In this document: one piece after another, positions 1-6,562 of the stretch | Numbering within the stretch: position 1 is the stretch's first letter | How the letters are laid out: every line of letters begins with the position of its first letter | Assembly: GCA_002334985.1 (NCBI GenBank) | Contig: DDBY01000240.1 | Location: 1-7,434 of the forward strand | Direction of reading: 5' to 3' | Source: Micavibrio sp. UBA2020 | Lineage (GTDB): Bacteria > Pseudomonadota > Alphaproteobacteria > Micavibrionales > UBA2020 | DNA: 7,434 bases | The notes under the pieces: generated by a model | What the model saw: the letters and a program-made list of their open reading frames with translations, nothing else | Told to the model about the DNA's origin: nothing | Databases searched by the model: none | Program-made: the position numbers and the translations under genes

Positions 1-84
1 CCTATTGGCAAAGTTTTTCGGATTTTTTAAGCCCTTTTTTTGCTAATTAATTTTTCAATAATGCCGAAAATCTTTGCCAATAGG
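1..84. repeat. Long imperfect inverted repeat with AT-rich centre
   Basis: Bases 1-21 are the reverse complement of 64-84 at 20 of 21 positions; the only mismatch is base 14 against 71. The outer 13 bases, CCTATTGGCAAAG, match perfectly. If G63 is bulged, pairing continues between 22-30 and 54-62 at 7 of 9 positions, leaving a centre of about 23 bases (31-53) that is mostly T and A. No T-run follows base 84, so it does not look like a plus-strand intrinsic terminator. It sits 51 bases before the slt start. It could be a miniature inverted-repeat element, a paired operator, or a terminator for a leftward or upstream gene. It begins exactly at base 1, so the arms may extend outside the window. 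The pairing is seen directly; the function is unknown. Confidence 0.8.
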
Positions 85-122
85 CCCGTTTCGCGCTACG
101 ACTTTGCCTACCTTTGAACAAC

Positions 123-127
123 AGAGG
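123..127 (+). promoter_or_regulatory. Ribosome binding site of slt, favouring a TTG start
   Basis: AGAGG lies 8 bases before the TTG at 136, a normal spacing. It is 23 bases before the next in-frame candidate, ATG at 151, which is too far. No better purine-rich stretch precedes the ATG. This favours the rare TTG start, although the first five residues it adds (MTTTT) are not needed for the signal peptide. Confidence 0.5.
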
Positions 128-135
128 CGTGTGTT

Positions 136-2145
136 TTGACAACGACCACGATGCAAAAACAGATCCGTGGAATCCTGGCGATGGCGGCCTTGATTTCCTG
201 TATCGGGACGGCGATTGCGGCGACTTCCGTGCCGCTGCCGGTGCGCAAGCCGGAAAATCCGGCGCGCCAGATACAGGCACGCGATCCGATAGACGACATA
301 TTGGCGAAAGATACCGCCGTCATGTACCCGCGCCGCAAACCGGCGTCGGCATTGCCCCCTGTTGCCAATGTGCCTGCCGCGGCGGCCTCTGCGGCGACGC
401 TGTCGGTGATGCCGGTGCAGAAGTCTTCCATTTTCAGCCGCGTTTTCGGGCATATCGCCGCAGGCAAACGCCTGAACGACCATGATGCTGCGCGCTATGG
501 CCACATCTTCGCGTTTCAGGATACGGGCAATTTTGACCGCGCCGACGCAGAAATCGCCAAACTCGACGACGACCGCCTGATGGGGCATGTGCTTTACCAG
601 CGTTTTATGCACCCCAAATACAGCGCGCGCTATGACGAACTGGCCGAATGGATGCGCCGCTATGGCGACCATCCGGGGGCGCAAAAAATTTATGACCTTG
701 CCGAACGGCGTCAGCCTTCCGCCGCGCCGCGCCTGTCTTCGCCGCGCTATGGCCGCGGGGTGATGGGGCAGCAGGATTACGACGTCGGCCAGCTGGCGCA
801 GCCGCATCTGACGCCGCGCAAGCATAGCGGTCGCGCCAAGGATATTATCAGCATCATCCGCCGCAACCTGTCAGATTCCCCGACCGCCGCGCTGCGCCAG
901 CTGGAAACCGAAGAGGCGCGCCGCTTGTTTTCTGCCGAGGAATACGACAGCCTGCGCGCTGAAATCGCGGCTTCTTATTTCTTCAACGGCAAAACGCGCG
1001 ATGCGTATGAAGTCGCCGCCGCCGCCGCGCGCCGCTCTTCGGTCGAGGCGCCGCATGCAGGCTGGATAGCCGGTCTTTCCGCATGGCGGCTGGGCAAATA
1101 TGCCGAAGCGGCAGGGTATTTCGAATTGACGGCGAATTCGCCGCGCTCCTCCGCGTGGATGAGCTCTTCGGGTGCCTATTGGGCGGCACGTTCTTACCTG
1201 CGCAACCATCAGCCGCAAAAAGTCGGCTATTGGTTGCGCCGCAGCGCCGATTATCCGCGCACCTTCTACGGAATTATCGCGCTCAAGGCTCTGGGCATGG
1301 AGCAGGTGAAATTCAACTGGGATGTGCCGTCGCTGACCGACCGCCATGTCAAAAGTCTTTCCGCCGTTCCGGCGGGCCGCCGTGCGCTGGCGCTGGTCGA
1401 TGCGGGCAGGGCGGATTTGGCCGAGCTGGAAATGCGCCAGATAAATCCGGGGCGTGATTTGATTTTGCAAGAGGCGATGATTTCGCTCGCAACCGAAAAA
1501 GGCATGCCGCATCTGGCCATGCGTATGGGCAGTGCCTTCCGCGATGCGGAGGGGGACCTTTACGATACCGCTCTTTATCCCGATACCCCCTGGGCGCCGG
1601 AGCGCGGTTTCCATGTCGATAAAGCGCTGGTCTATGCCTTCGTGCGTCAGGAATCGAAATTCGACCCGACGGTGACGAATAAATCTTCGGGCGCGCAAGG
1701 CTTGATGCAGCTGATGCCCGCAACCGCGCGGCATGTCGCGCGCAAGTACGGCGAAAAGCTTGAAGACGGCCGCCTGCGCGACCCGCAGATGAACATCGAC
1801 CTTGGCCAGAAATATCTGGCCGAGCTTCTGGGCAACGATGTTGTGGACAACAACCTGTTCAAACTGGCCGTCGCCTATAACGCAGGGCCCGGCAAGCTCA
1901 GCCGCTGGCAGCAAAGCGTGCGCTACGAAGACGACCCGCTTTTGTTCATCGAATCGATTCCCGTCGCGGAAACCCGTATTTTCGTCGAACGTGTTCTGGC
2001 CAATTACTGGATTTACCGCATTAAATTCCGCCAGCGCACGACCTCGCTTGACGACGTGGCGGAGGGCAACTGGCCGATTTATAACGATCAGGACCTCAAA
2101 GCAGGCCGCGGACTTGCCGAAACCGGCTTTTTCCGCACCCAGTGA
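136..2145 (+). CDS. slt: Slt-type lytic transglycosylase, exported
   Basis: This is a 669-residue murein lytic transglycosylase. The family cleaves the MurNAc-GlcNAc bond of peptidoglycan in the periplasm, leaving 1,6-anhydro-muropeptides. Residues 6-28 form a signal peptide: a short basic start, a hydrophobic core, then AIA-A as a possible signal peptidase I site. LISC at 19-22 also fits a lipobox, so lipidation at C22 is an alternative. A Pro/Ala-rich stretch follows, then a long helical region (about 95-480) like the Slt70 superhelix. The C-terminal catalytic domain carries RQES with catalytic Glu506, GLMQLMP (522-528), N553 in the NxxxGxxYL-like motif, AYNAG (580-584) and a final ESIPVAETR motif from E606. 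The length is usual for the family. The start is TTG at 136 by ribosome-site spacing; ATG at 151 is the alternative. alaS follows 150 bases downstream on the same strand. Family assignment is firm; the exact orthologue (soluble Slt or lipid-anchored) is not. Confidence 0.93.
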   Translation: MTTTTMQKQIRGILAMAALISCIGTAIAATSVPLPVRKPENPARQIQARDPIDDILAKDTAVMYPRRKPASALPPVANVPAAAASAATLSVMPVQKSSIFSRVFGHIAAGKRLNDHDAARYGHIFAFQDTGNFDRADAEIAKLDDDRLMGHVLYQRFMHPKYSARYDELAEWMRRYGDHPGAQKIYDLAERRQPSAAPRLSSPRYGRGVMGQQDYDVGQLAQPHLTPRKHSGRAKDIISIIRRNLSDSPTAALRQLETEEARRLFSAEEYDSLRAEIAASYFFNGKTRDAYEVAAAAARRSSVEAPHAGWIAGLSAWRLGKYAEAAGYFELTANSPRSSAWMSSSGAYWAARSYLRNHQPQKVGYWLRRSADYPRTFYGIIALKALGMEQVKFNWDVPSLTDRHVKSLSAVPAGRRALALVDAGRADLAELEMRQINPGRDLILQEAMISLATEKGMPHLAMRMGSAFRDAEGDLYDTALYPDTPWAPERGFHVDKALVYAFVRQESKFDPTVTNKSSGAQGLMQLMPATARHVARKYGEKLEDGRLRDPQMNIDLGQKYLAELLGNDVVDNNLFKLAVAYNAGPGKLSRWQQSVRYEDDPLLFIESIPVAETRIFVERVLANYWIYRIKFRQRTTSLDDVAEGNWPIYNDQDLKAGRGLAETGFFRTQ

Positions 2146-2194
2146 CGGATTTCTGCCCCTAGCGCAATCCTTTCCCATCCAGTATTATGTTTCA

Positions 2195-2228
2195 CCGGAT
2201 AAAACCGCCGTTTGGCGGCTGTTTCCGG
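2195..2228 (+). other. Imperfect hairpin in the slt-alaS gap
   Basis: CCGCC (2205-2209) pairs with GGCGG (2214-2218) around a GTTT loop. Outside it, CCGGA (2195-2199) pairs with TCCGG (2224-2228) across an internal loop. No T-run follows, so it is a poor terminator. It ends 67 bases before the alaS start and may be part of the alaS leader. The 150-base gap holds nothing else convincing. TATTAT at 2183-2188 resembles a -10 box but has no good -35 partner. Pairing is seen; any role is inference. Confidence 0.3.
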
Positions 2229-2295
2229 CTTTCAAAAACATTCACAAAGACGCCCGCCCGCGAGGGGCAGGCACATACGGCAAAGAGGCTTTGAC

Positions 2296-4962
2296 ATGAC
2301 CAGCGCAAACGACGTCCGCAGAACATTTATCGAGTTCTTTAAAAAGAACGGACACGAAGCGGTGGCGTCGAGCCCGCTGGTGCCGCGCAACGACCCGACC
2401 ATGATGTTCACCAACTCGGGCATGGTGCAGTTCAAGAACGTATTCACCGGCGTCGAAACCCGCCCCTATAACCGTGCGACCACGGCGCAGAAATGCGTGC
2501 GCGCGGGCGGCAAGCATAACGACCTCGACAACGTCGGCTTCACGGCGCGTCACCATACGTTTTTTGAAATGCTGGGCAACTTTTCCTTCGGCGATTATTT
2601 CAAGGAACAGGCGATTAGCTTTGCGTGGGATTTGATTAACAAAGAATTCGACATGCCCAAAGACCGCCTGCTGGTCACCGTCTATTCAGAAGACGACGAA
2701 GCGGCGAAGCTGTGGAAATCCATCGCCGGTTTTTCCGATGACCGTATCATCCGCATTCCGACCATGGATAACTTCTGGATGATGGGCGACACGGGGCCTT
2801 GCGGGCCTTGCTCCGAAATCTTCTACGACCACGGCGACAAGGTCGCGGGCGGCCCTCCGGGCAGCGCAGACCAGGATGGCGACCGTTATATCGAATTCTG
2901 GAACAACGTTTTCATGCAGTTCGAACAGCTGCCGGATGGCACGCGCATCAACATGCCCAAACAATCTATCGATACGGGTATGGGGCTGGAGCGTATGACC
3001 GCGCTTTTGCAGGGCAGTCATGACAACTACAGCGTCGATTTGCTGCGCTCGCTTATCGAAGCGGCCGCCGACCTGACCAATACCGACCCCGACGGGCCGA
3101 AAAGCGTTTCGCACCGCGTGATTGCAGACCACCTACGCTCTGCCGCGTTTTTGATTGCGGACGGTGTTATGCCGTCGAACGAAGGCCGCGGGTATGTCTT
3201 GCGCCGTATCATGCGCCGCGGTATGCGCCATGCGCACCTGCTGGGCGCGACGGAGCCTTTGATGTACCGCCTGCTGCCGACGCTGCAATCCAAAATGGGC
3301 GCGGTTTATCCGGAGCTGAACGAAGCGGGCGCACTGATTGCCGAAACGCTGAAGCTTGAAGAAACACGCTTCAAGAAAACCCTCGACCATGGCCTGTCGC
3401 TTTTGACCGCCGAAACGGCGAAGCTGGGCGAAGGTCAGGCCTTGCCGGGTGATGTCGCGTTCAAACTTTATGATACCTTCGGCTTCCCGCTTGACCTGAC
3501 GCAGGACGTTTTGAAGCGCGAACAAAAACGCGAAGTGGATGTTGCGGGCTTTGAAGCCGCCATGGAAAAGCAGCGCGAAACGGCGCGTAAATCCTGGGCC
3601 GGTTCGGGCGAGGCGGCAACCGAAGCCATCTGGTTCGGCATCAAGGACAAGGTCGGCGCGAGCGAGTTTTTGGGCTACCAGCAGGAAGAAGCCGAAGGCC
3701 AAGTGCTGGCGCTTGTGAATGCCAAGGGCGAAGAAGTGACGTCTGCCAAAGCGGGCGAAGACGTCATGGTTGTGGTCAACCAGACCCCGTTCTATGCGGA
3801 ATCGGGCGGTCAGGTCGGCGACCACGGCTGGATTAAAACCGCAAACGGCGGCGAAGCCGTTGTGGGCGACTGCCAGAAAAAACTCGGCAGCCTTTTTGTG
3901 CATGTCGCGACAGTTAAAAAAGGCGACATCAAGGTCGGTGATGCGGTGGAGATGAAAATCTGCACCAAGCGCCGCGGCGCCATCCGTGCCAACCACTCGG
4001 CCACGCACCTGCTGCATGCCGCGCTGCACCGCCATATCGGCAAGCATGTGGTGCAGAAGGGCTCGCTGGTTGATGACAACCGCCTGCGTTTCGATATCAG
4101 CCAGCCGACGCCGATTGAGGCCGAACTGCGCGCCGTCATCGAAAACGAAGTGAACGAGCGCATTCGTATGAACAGTGAAGTTTCCACGCGTTTGCTGCCC
4201 ATCGACGATGCGCGCGCACTGGGCGCCATGGCGATGTTCGGTGAAAAATACGACGACGAAGTGCGCGTTGTATCCCTGGGCGGCACAGACCCCGAAGGTA
4301 CGCGCAGCGCCTATTCCATCGAGCTTTGCGGCGGTACCCATGTGCGCCGCACGGGGGATATCGGCCTTTTCCGCATCGTATCTGAAAGCGCACTGGCCGC
4401 AGGCATCCGCCGCGTCGAAGCCGTGACGGGCGAGGGGGCGCTTAAATATCTGGCCGAACAGGAAACGCGCGTGCAGGATATTGCGGCGCTTTTGAAATCC
4501 TCCCCCGCCGAAACGGTCGCGCGGGTCGAGGCGCTGGTGGGCGAGAAAAAGAAGCTTGAAAAAGAGATTTCCGACCTTCGCCGCAAACTGGCAACGGGCG
4601 GCAGCGCGGGCGCGGCGCCTGAAACCAAGACTATCAACGGCGTCAAATTCTCCGCCCGCGTGCTCGAAGACGTGCCGGCGAACGAGCTGAAACCCATGGC
4701 AGACGACCTTAAGGCCAAGCTTGGCTCCGGTGTTGTCGCGCTGGTATCGGTTTCTGGCGAAGACGGCAAGGCATCGCTGGTTGTGGCGGTTACGGCCGAC
4801 CTCGCAGGTCGCGTGAATGCGGTTGACCTTGTGAAAAAAGGCGCCGAGAAGCTGGGCGGCAAGGGCGGCGGCGGCCGTCCCGACATGGCGCAGGCGGGCG
4901 GCCCCGATGGCAAGCTTGCCAATGATGCCGTAGCGGCTATCGAGGCTGCTTTGGCCGGTTGA
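2296..4962 (+). CDS. alaS: Alanyl-tRNA synthetase
   Basis: This 888-residue class II synthetase charges tRNA-Ala with alanine using ATP, and hydrolyses mischarged Ser- and Gly-tRNA-Ala. The N-terminal aminoacylation domain shows the [13 protein letters not shown] block, TGPCGPCSE (166-174) and class II motif 3, DTGMGLER (226-233). A helical tRNA-recognition region follows to about 460. The editing domain begins near [11 protein letters not shown] (499 on) and has all four expected zinc ligands: H567 and H571 (HSATH), C678 and H682 (CGGTH), so it should be editing-competent. A charged, probably coiled-coil linker (about 716-765) leads to the C-Ala/DHHA1 domain with the Gly-rich [16 protein letters not shown] stretch near 854-869. 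Length is normal. The start is ATG 2296, with AGAGG 7 bases upstream; an in-frame ATG at 2212 would add 28 residues unlike the family. It ends 21 bases before a strong terminator. Confidence 0.98.
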   Translation: MTSANDVRRTFIEFFKKNGHEAVASSPLVPRNDPTMMFTNSGMVQFKNVFTGVETRPYNRATTAQKCVRAGGKHNDLDNVGFTARHHTFFEMLGNFSFGDYFKEQAISFAWDLINKEFDMPKDRLLVTVYSEDDEAAKLWKSIAGFSDDRIIRIPTMDNFWMMGDTGPCGPCSEIFYDHGDKVAGGPPGSADQDGDRYIEFWNNVFMQFEQLPDGTRINMPKQSIDTGMGLERMTALLQGSHDNYSVDLLRSLIEAAADLTNTDPDGPKSVSHRVIADHLRSAAFLIADGVMPSNEGRGYVLRRIMRRGMRHAHLLGATEPLMYRLLPTLQSKMGAVYPELNEAGALIAETLKLEETRFKKTLDHGLSLLTAETAKLGEGQALPGDVAFKLYDTFGFPLDLTQDVLKREQKREVDVAGFEAAMEKQRETARKSWAGSGEAATEAIWFGIKDKVGASEFLGYQQEEAEGQVLALVNAKGEEVTSAKAGEDVMVVVNQTPFYAESGGQVGDHGWIKTANGGEAVVGDCQKKLGSLFVHVATVKKGDIKVGDAVEMKICTKRRGAIRANHSATHLLHAALHRHIGKHVVQKGSLVDDNRLRFDISQPTPIEAELRAVIENEVNERIRMNSEVSTRLLPIDDARALGAMAMFGEKYDDEVRVVSLGGTDPEGTRSAYSIELCGGTHVRRTGDIGLFRIVSESALAAGIRRVEAVTGEGALKYLAEQETRVQDIAALLKSSPAETVARVEALVGEKKKLEKEISDLRRKLATGGSAGAAPETKTINGVKFSARVLEDVPANELKPMADDLKAKLGSGVVALVSVSGEDGKASLVVAVTADLAGRVNAVDLVKKGAEKLGGKGGGGRPDMAQAGGPDGKLANDAVAAIEAALAG

Positions 4963-4983
4963 TAACAAGGCTTTGTAAAACAG

Positions 4984-5023
4984 GCGGCGCGCACGGTGAA
5001 TCACTGTGGCGCCGCTTTGTTTT
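4984..5023 (+). terminator. Intrinsic terminator of alaS
   Basis: GCGGCGC (4984-4990) pairs perfectly with GCGCCGC (5009-5015). After a bulged G at 4991, CACGGTG (4992-4998) pairs with CACTGTG (5002-5008), with one G-U pair and a 3-base loop. TTTGTTTT (5016-5023) follows at once. The hairpin starts 21 bases after the alaS stop codon. Confidence 0.88.
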
Positions 5024-5072
5024 GCGGCGGTGGTCAGCCTAAATATCTGAAATCCAAGGCGCTTGCGCGGGC

Positions 5073-5101
5073 TTGATTTATCTGTAAAAAGCCCGTATAG
5101 A
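5073..5101 (+). promoter_or_regulatory. Candidate sigma70-type promoter of ndk
   Basis: TTGATT (5073-5078) and TATAGA (5096-5101) are separated by exactly 17 bases. Each matches the housekeeping consensus at 4 of 6 positions. The base before the -35 is C, as in the CTTGAC form common in alphaproteobacteria. Transcription would begin near 5108, giving a leader of about 80 bases before ndk. CGGGCTT (5068-5074) and AAGCCCG (5089-5095) also form an inverted repeat lying across the -35 and spacer, which could be an operator. The call rests on motif match and position only. Confidence 0.5.
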
Positions 5102-5107
5102 AGGCGC

Positions 5108-5130
5108 ACCGGATGGCATCGCTGTCCGGT
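5108..5130 (+). other. Hairpin in the ndk leader
   Basis: ACCGGA (5108-5113) pairs perfectly with TCCGGT (5125-5130), extended by one T-G wobble, around a loop of about 9 bases. It lies at or just after the predicted transcription start. A 5' end hairpin of this kind could stabilise the mRNA. It is not followed by a T-run. The structure is seen; its role is inference. Confidence 0.4.
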
Positions 5131-5189
5131 TCAGAACATCCAATGGGGCGGCCGAAGGTCTGTCCCGCTATCAAACAAGAGGGAAAAAC

Positions 5190-5612
5190 ATGGCCAAGGA
5201 ACGCACACTGTCCATCATTAAACCGGATGCGACGCGCCGCAACCTGACCGGTAAAATCAACGCGAAATTCGAAGAGCAGGGTCTGCGCATCGTGGCGCAA
5301 AAACGCCTGCAGCTGAGCGAAGTTCAAGCTGGCAAATTCTATGAAGTCCACAAAGAGCGCCCGTTCTACGGCGAGCTGGTCAGCTTCATGATTTCCGGCC
5401 CCGTGGTCGTTCAGGTTCTGGAAGGCGATGACGCTGTTGCCGCCAACCGCAAAATCATGGGCGCAACCAACCCCGCGAACGCCGAAGCCGGCACCATCCG
5501 CAAGGAATTCGCGGAATCTATCGAAGCGAACTCGGTGCATGGCTCCGACAGCCTCGAAAACGCGAAAAACGAAATCTCTTTCTTTTTCAGCGAAACCGAA
5601 ATCGTTGGCTAA
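5190..5612 (+). CDS. ndk: Nucleoside-diphosphate kinase
   Basis: This 140-residue cytosolic enzyme moves the gamma-phosphate from ATP onto other nucleoside diphosphates through a phospho-histidine, keeping NTP and dNTP pools balanced. The catalytic histidine is H117, in the signature NSVHGSDS. The usual nucleotide-binding residues are all at family positions: K11 (IIKPDA), Y51, R87, T93, R104 and N114. The length is standard for bacterial Ndk. The start is clear: AAGAGGG (5177-5183) lies 6 bases before the ATG. It appears to be a single-gene unit, with a terminator upstream (alaS), its own candidate promoter and leader, and a strong terminator downstream. The C-terminal [11 protein letters not shown] tail is typical of proteobacterial Ndk. 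Nothing is missing or unusual. Confidence 0.98.
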   Translation: MAKERTLSIIKPDATRRNLTGKINAKFEEQGLRIVAQKRLQLSEVQAGKFYEVHKERPFYGELVSFMISGPVVVQVLEGDDAVAANRKIMGATNPANAEAGTIRKEFAESIEANSVHGSDSLENAKNEISFFFSETEIVG

Positions 5613-5635
5613 TCACCGCGTGTGATAAACCGCAC

Positions 5636-5670
5636 AAAGCCCGCCGCGCAAATATGCCGGCGGGTTTTTT
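5636..5670 (+). terminator. Intrinsic terminator of ndk
   Basis: CCCGCCG (5640-5646) pairs with CGGCGGG (5658-5664). An inner GC/GC pair forms past a bulged C, leaving AAATAT as the loop. TTTTTT (5665-5670) follows immediately, and a run of A before the stem allows A-T extension at the base. It begins about 24 bases after the ndk stop codon. Confidence 0.92.
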
Positions 5671-5737
5671 GTACGCGTGATTAAACCATGCGGTTTCAGG
5701 GGTTTGGTGGATAGCATCCCCGCTATGTGCGCAGGCG

Positions 5738-5746
5738 TGGTAGAAT
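5738..5746 (+). promoter_or_regulatory. Candidate extended -10 promoter of the HAD gene
   Basis: TGG followed by TAGAAT (5741-5746) fits the extended -10 pattern TGnTAnAAT, with 5 of 6 matches in the hexamer. No good -35 lies at the right distance, as is common for extended -10 promoters. Transcription would start near 5753, about 27 bases before the gene. A short inverted repeat, ATAGC (5711-5715) and GCTAT (5722-5726), lies just upstream. The AT-rich stretch at 5744-5764 may be favouring this match by chance. Confidence 0.4.
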
Positions 5747-5779
5747 ATAAAAAAGCCCTTTTTAAGGATATGCGCCCGC

Positions 5780-6538
5780 ATGCAGTTTTTGCAGCGACAT
5801 GTCATTTTTGACCTCGACGGGACGATTTTCGATACCGAATTCGAGGTGTCGAAGATTACCGCAGAGCTGGCGGCTGACCGCGGTTGCGCCATGACGGCGG
5901 AGGATGTGTTCCGGCAGTTCGCGGGTCTTGGTTGCGAAGACAAATTCGCGGGCATCGCCCATGCGGCGGGTATGTGCTTTACGTCCGCGGAAATCACCGA
6001 GCTCACGCTTTTGCACGAAGACCGCAAGCAGCAGATTTACTACCGCGAACACCTGCCTGTTGTCGCGGGCGTGCCGGAGGTATTAAAAGCGTTGTCGGCG
6101 GCAGGGGATATTCTCAGCATCGGCTCCAGCAACCCAAGCGCGCGCTCGCGCCTCGGGCTTCAGAAAGAAAACCTTCTCGACCATTTTGGCAGCCGTATTT
6201 ACGGACCCGACCTTGTCGATGGGCGCAAAAAGCCCGACCCCGCAATTTTCCTGCTGGCGATGCGCGCGAATGGTTCGTCCACCACGAATACGATTGTTAT
6301 CGAGGATACGGAGCCCGGGATTGTCGCGGGGCGTACGGCGGGGGCTTTTGTCATCGCCTATCTCGACCCGCGCTTCGGGCAGGGGGCGGCGTCGGTCGAA
6401 AAAGAAAAATCCATGCGCCTGGCGGGCGCCGATGCTGTGGTGCGCGATTTCCGCGATGTGCTGAATTTTATTCCGTCTTGCGCGCCCGTCTCGGCACCCG
6501 CATCGGTCTTCCGTCCATCAGTGCAGGCGAAGCCTTAA
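5780..6538 (+). CDS. HAD-superfamily phosphatase/phosphomutase-like hydrolase
   Basis: This 252-residue protein carries all four HAD motifs. Motif I is DLDGT with nucleophile D11 and acid/base D13. Motif II is the Ser at S116 in SIGSSN. Motif III is K151 in GRKKPDP. Motif IV is EDTEPGI, with Mg-binding E175 and D176. A helical insert between motifs I and II (about 20-90) is a C1-type cap, as in beta-phosphoglucomutase and phosphoglycolate phosphatase relatives. Such enzymes dephosphorylate small cytosolic metabolites; the substrate cannot be read from this sequence. The last 25-30 residues form a Pro/Ser/Ala-rich tail beyond the core fold. The ATG at 5780 puts motif I at the usual distance from the start. 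AAGGA (5764-5768) is 11 bases upstream, slightly long. It follows the ndk terminator, so it is probably transcribed separately, and it converges on the Hpt gene. Confidence 0.9.
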   Translation: MQFLQRHVIFDLDGTIFDTEFEVSKITAELAADRGCAMTAEDVFRQFAGLGCEDKFAGIAHAAGMCFTSAEITELTLLHEDRKQQIYYREHLPVVAGVPEVLKALSAAGDILSIGSSNPSARSRLGLQKENLLDHFGSRIYGPDLVDGRKKPDPAIFLLAMRANGSSTTNTIVIEDTEPGIVAGRTAGAFVIAYLDPRFGQGAASVEKEKSMRLAGADAVVRDFRDVLNFIPSCAPVSAPASVFRPSVQAKP

Positions 6539-6557
6539 GTTCAATTTTTAAGCTTTT
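6530..6557. terminator. Possible weak bidirectional terminator between convergent genes
   Basis: AAGC (6530-6533) and TTAA (6535-6538) pair with TTAA (6548-6551) and GCTT (6552-6555), with one bulged C and a 9-base loop. Four T's (6554-6557) end it on the plus strand; the minus strand lacks a T-run at the matching place. It overlaps the HAD stop codon and lies in the 24-base gap before the end of the minus-strand gene. The stem is AT-rich and weak. Confidence 0.3.
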
Positions 6558-6562
6558 CTGAT

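Noticed and set aside
871..2178. Long open frame on the minus strand (435 codons) opposite slt
   Set aside because: It lies antisense to a gene with clear catalytic motifs, its translation is Arg/His/Ala-rich with no recognisable domain, and GC-biased third positions readily create such shadows.
2212..2295. In-frame upstream ATG extending AlaS by 28 residues
   Set aside because: The added residues do not resemble AlaS N-termini, and the ATG at 2296 has a well-spaced AGAGG and begins the conserved family sequence.
2291..2296. TTGACA, a perfect -35 hexamer, at the alaS start codon
   Set aside because: No -10 box lies 16-18 bases downstream, and the match is made by the end of the leader plus the start codon.
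3133..5109. Very long open frame on the minus strand (658 codons) opposite alaS
   Set aside because: It is antisense to an intact alaS, crosses the alaS terminator, has low-complexity composition, and shows no domain. It is a coding shadow of a GC-rich gene.
5770..5811. A 13-codon upstream open frame (ATG 5770) overlapping the HAD start
   Set aside because: AAGGA is only one base before this ATG, too close for good initiation, and such a short overlap is likely by chance.
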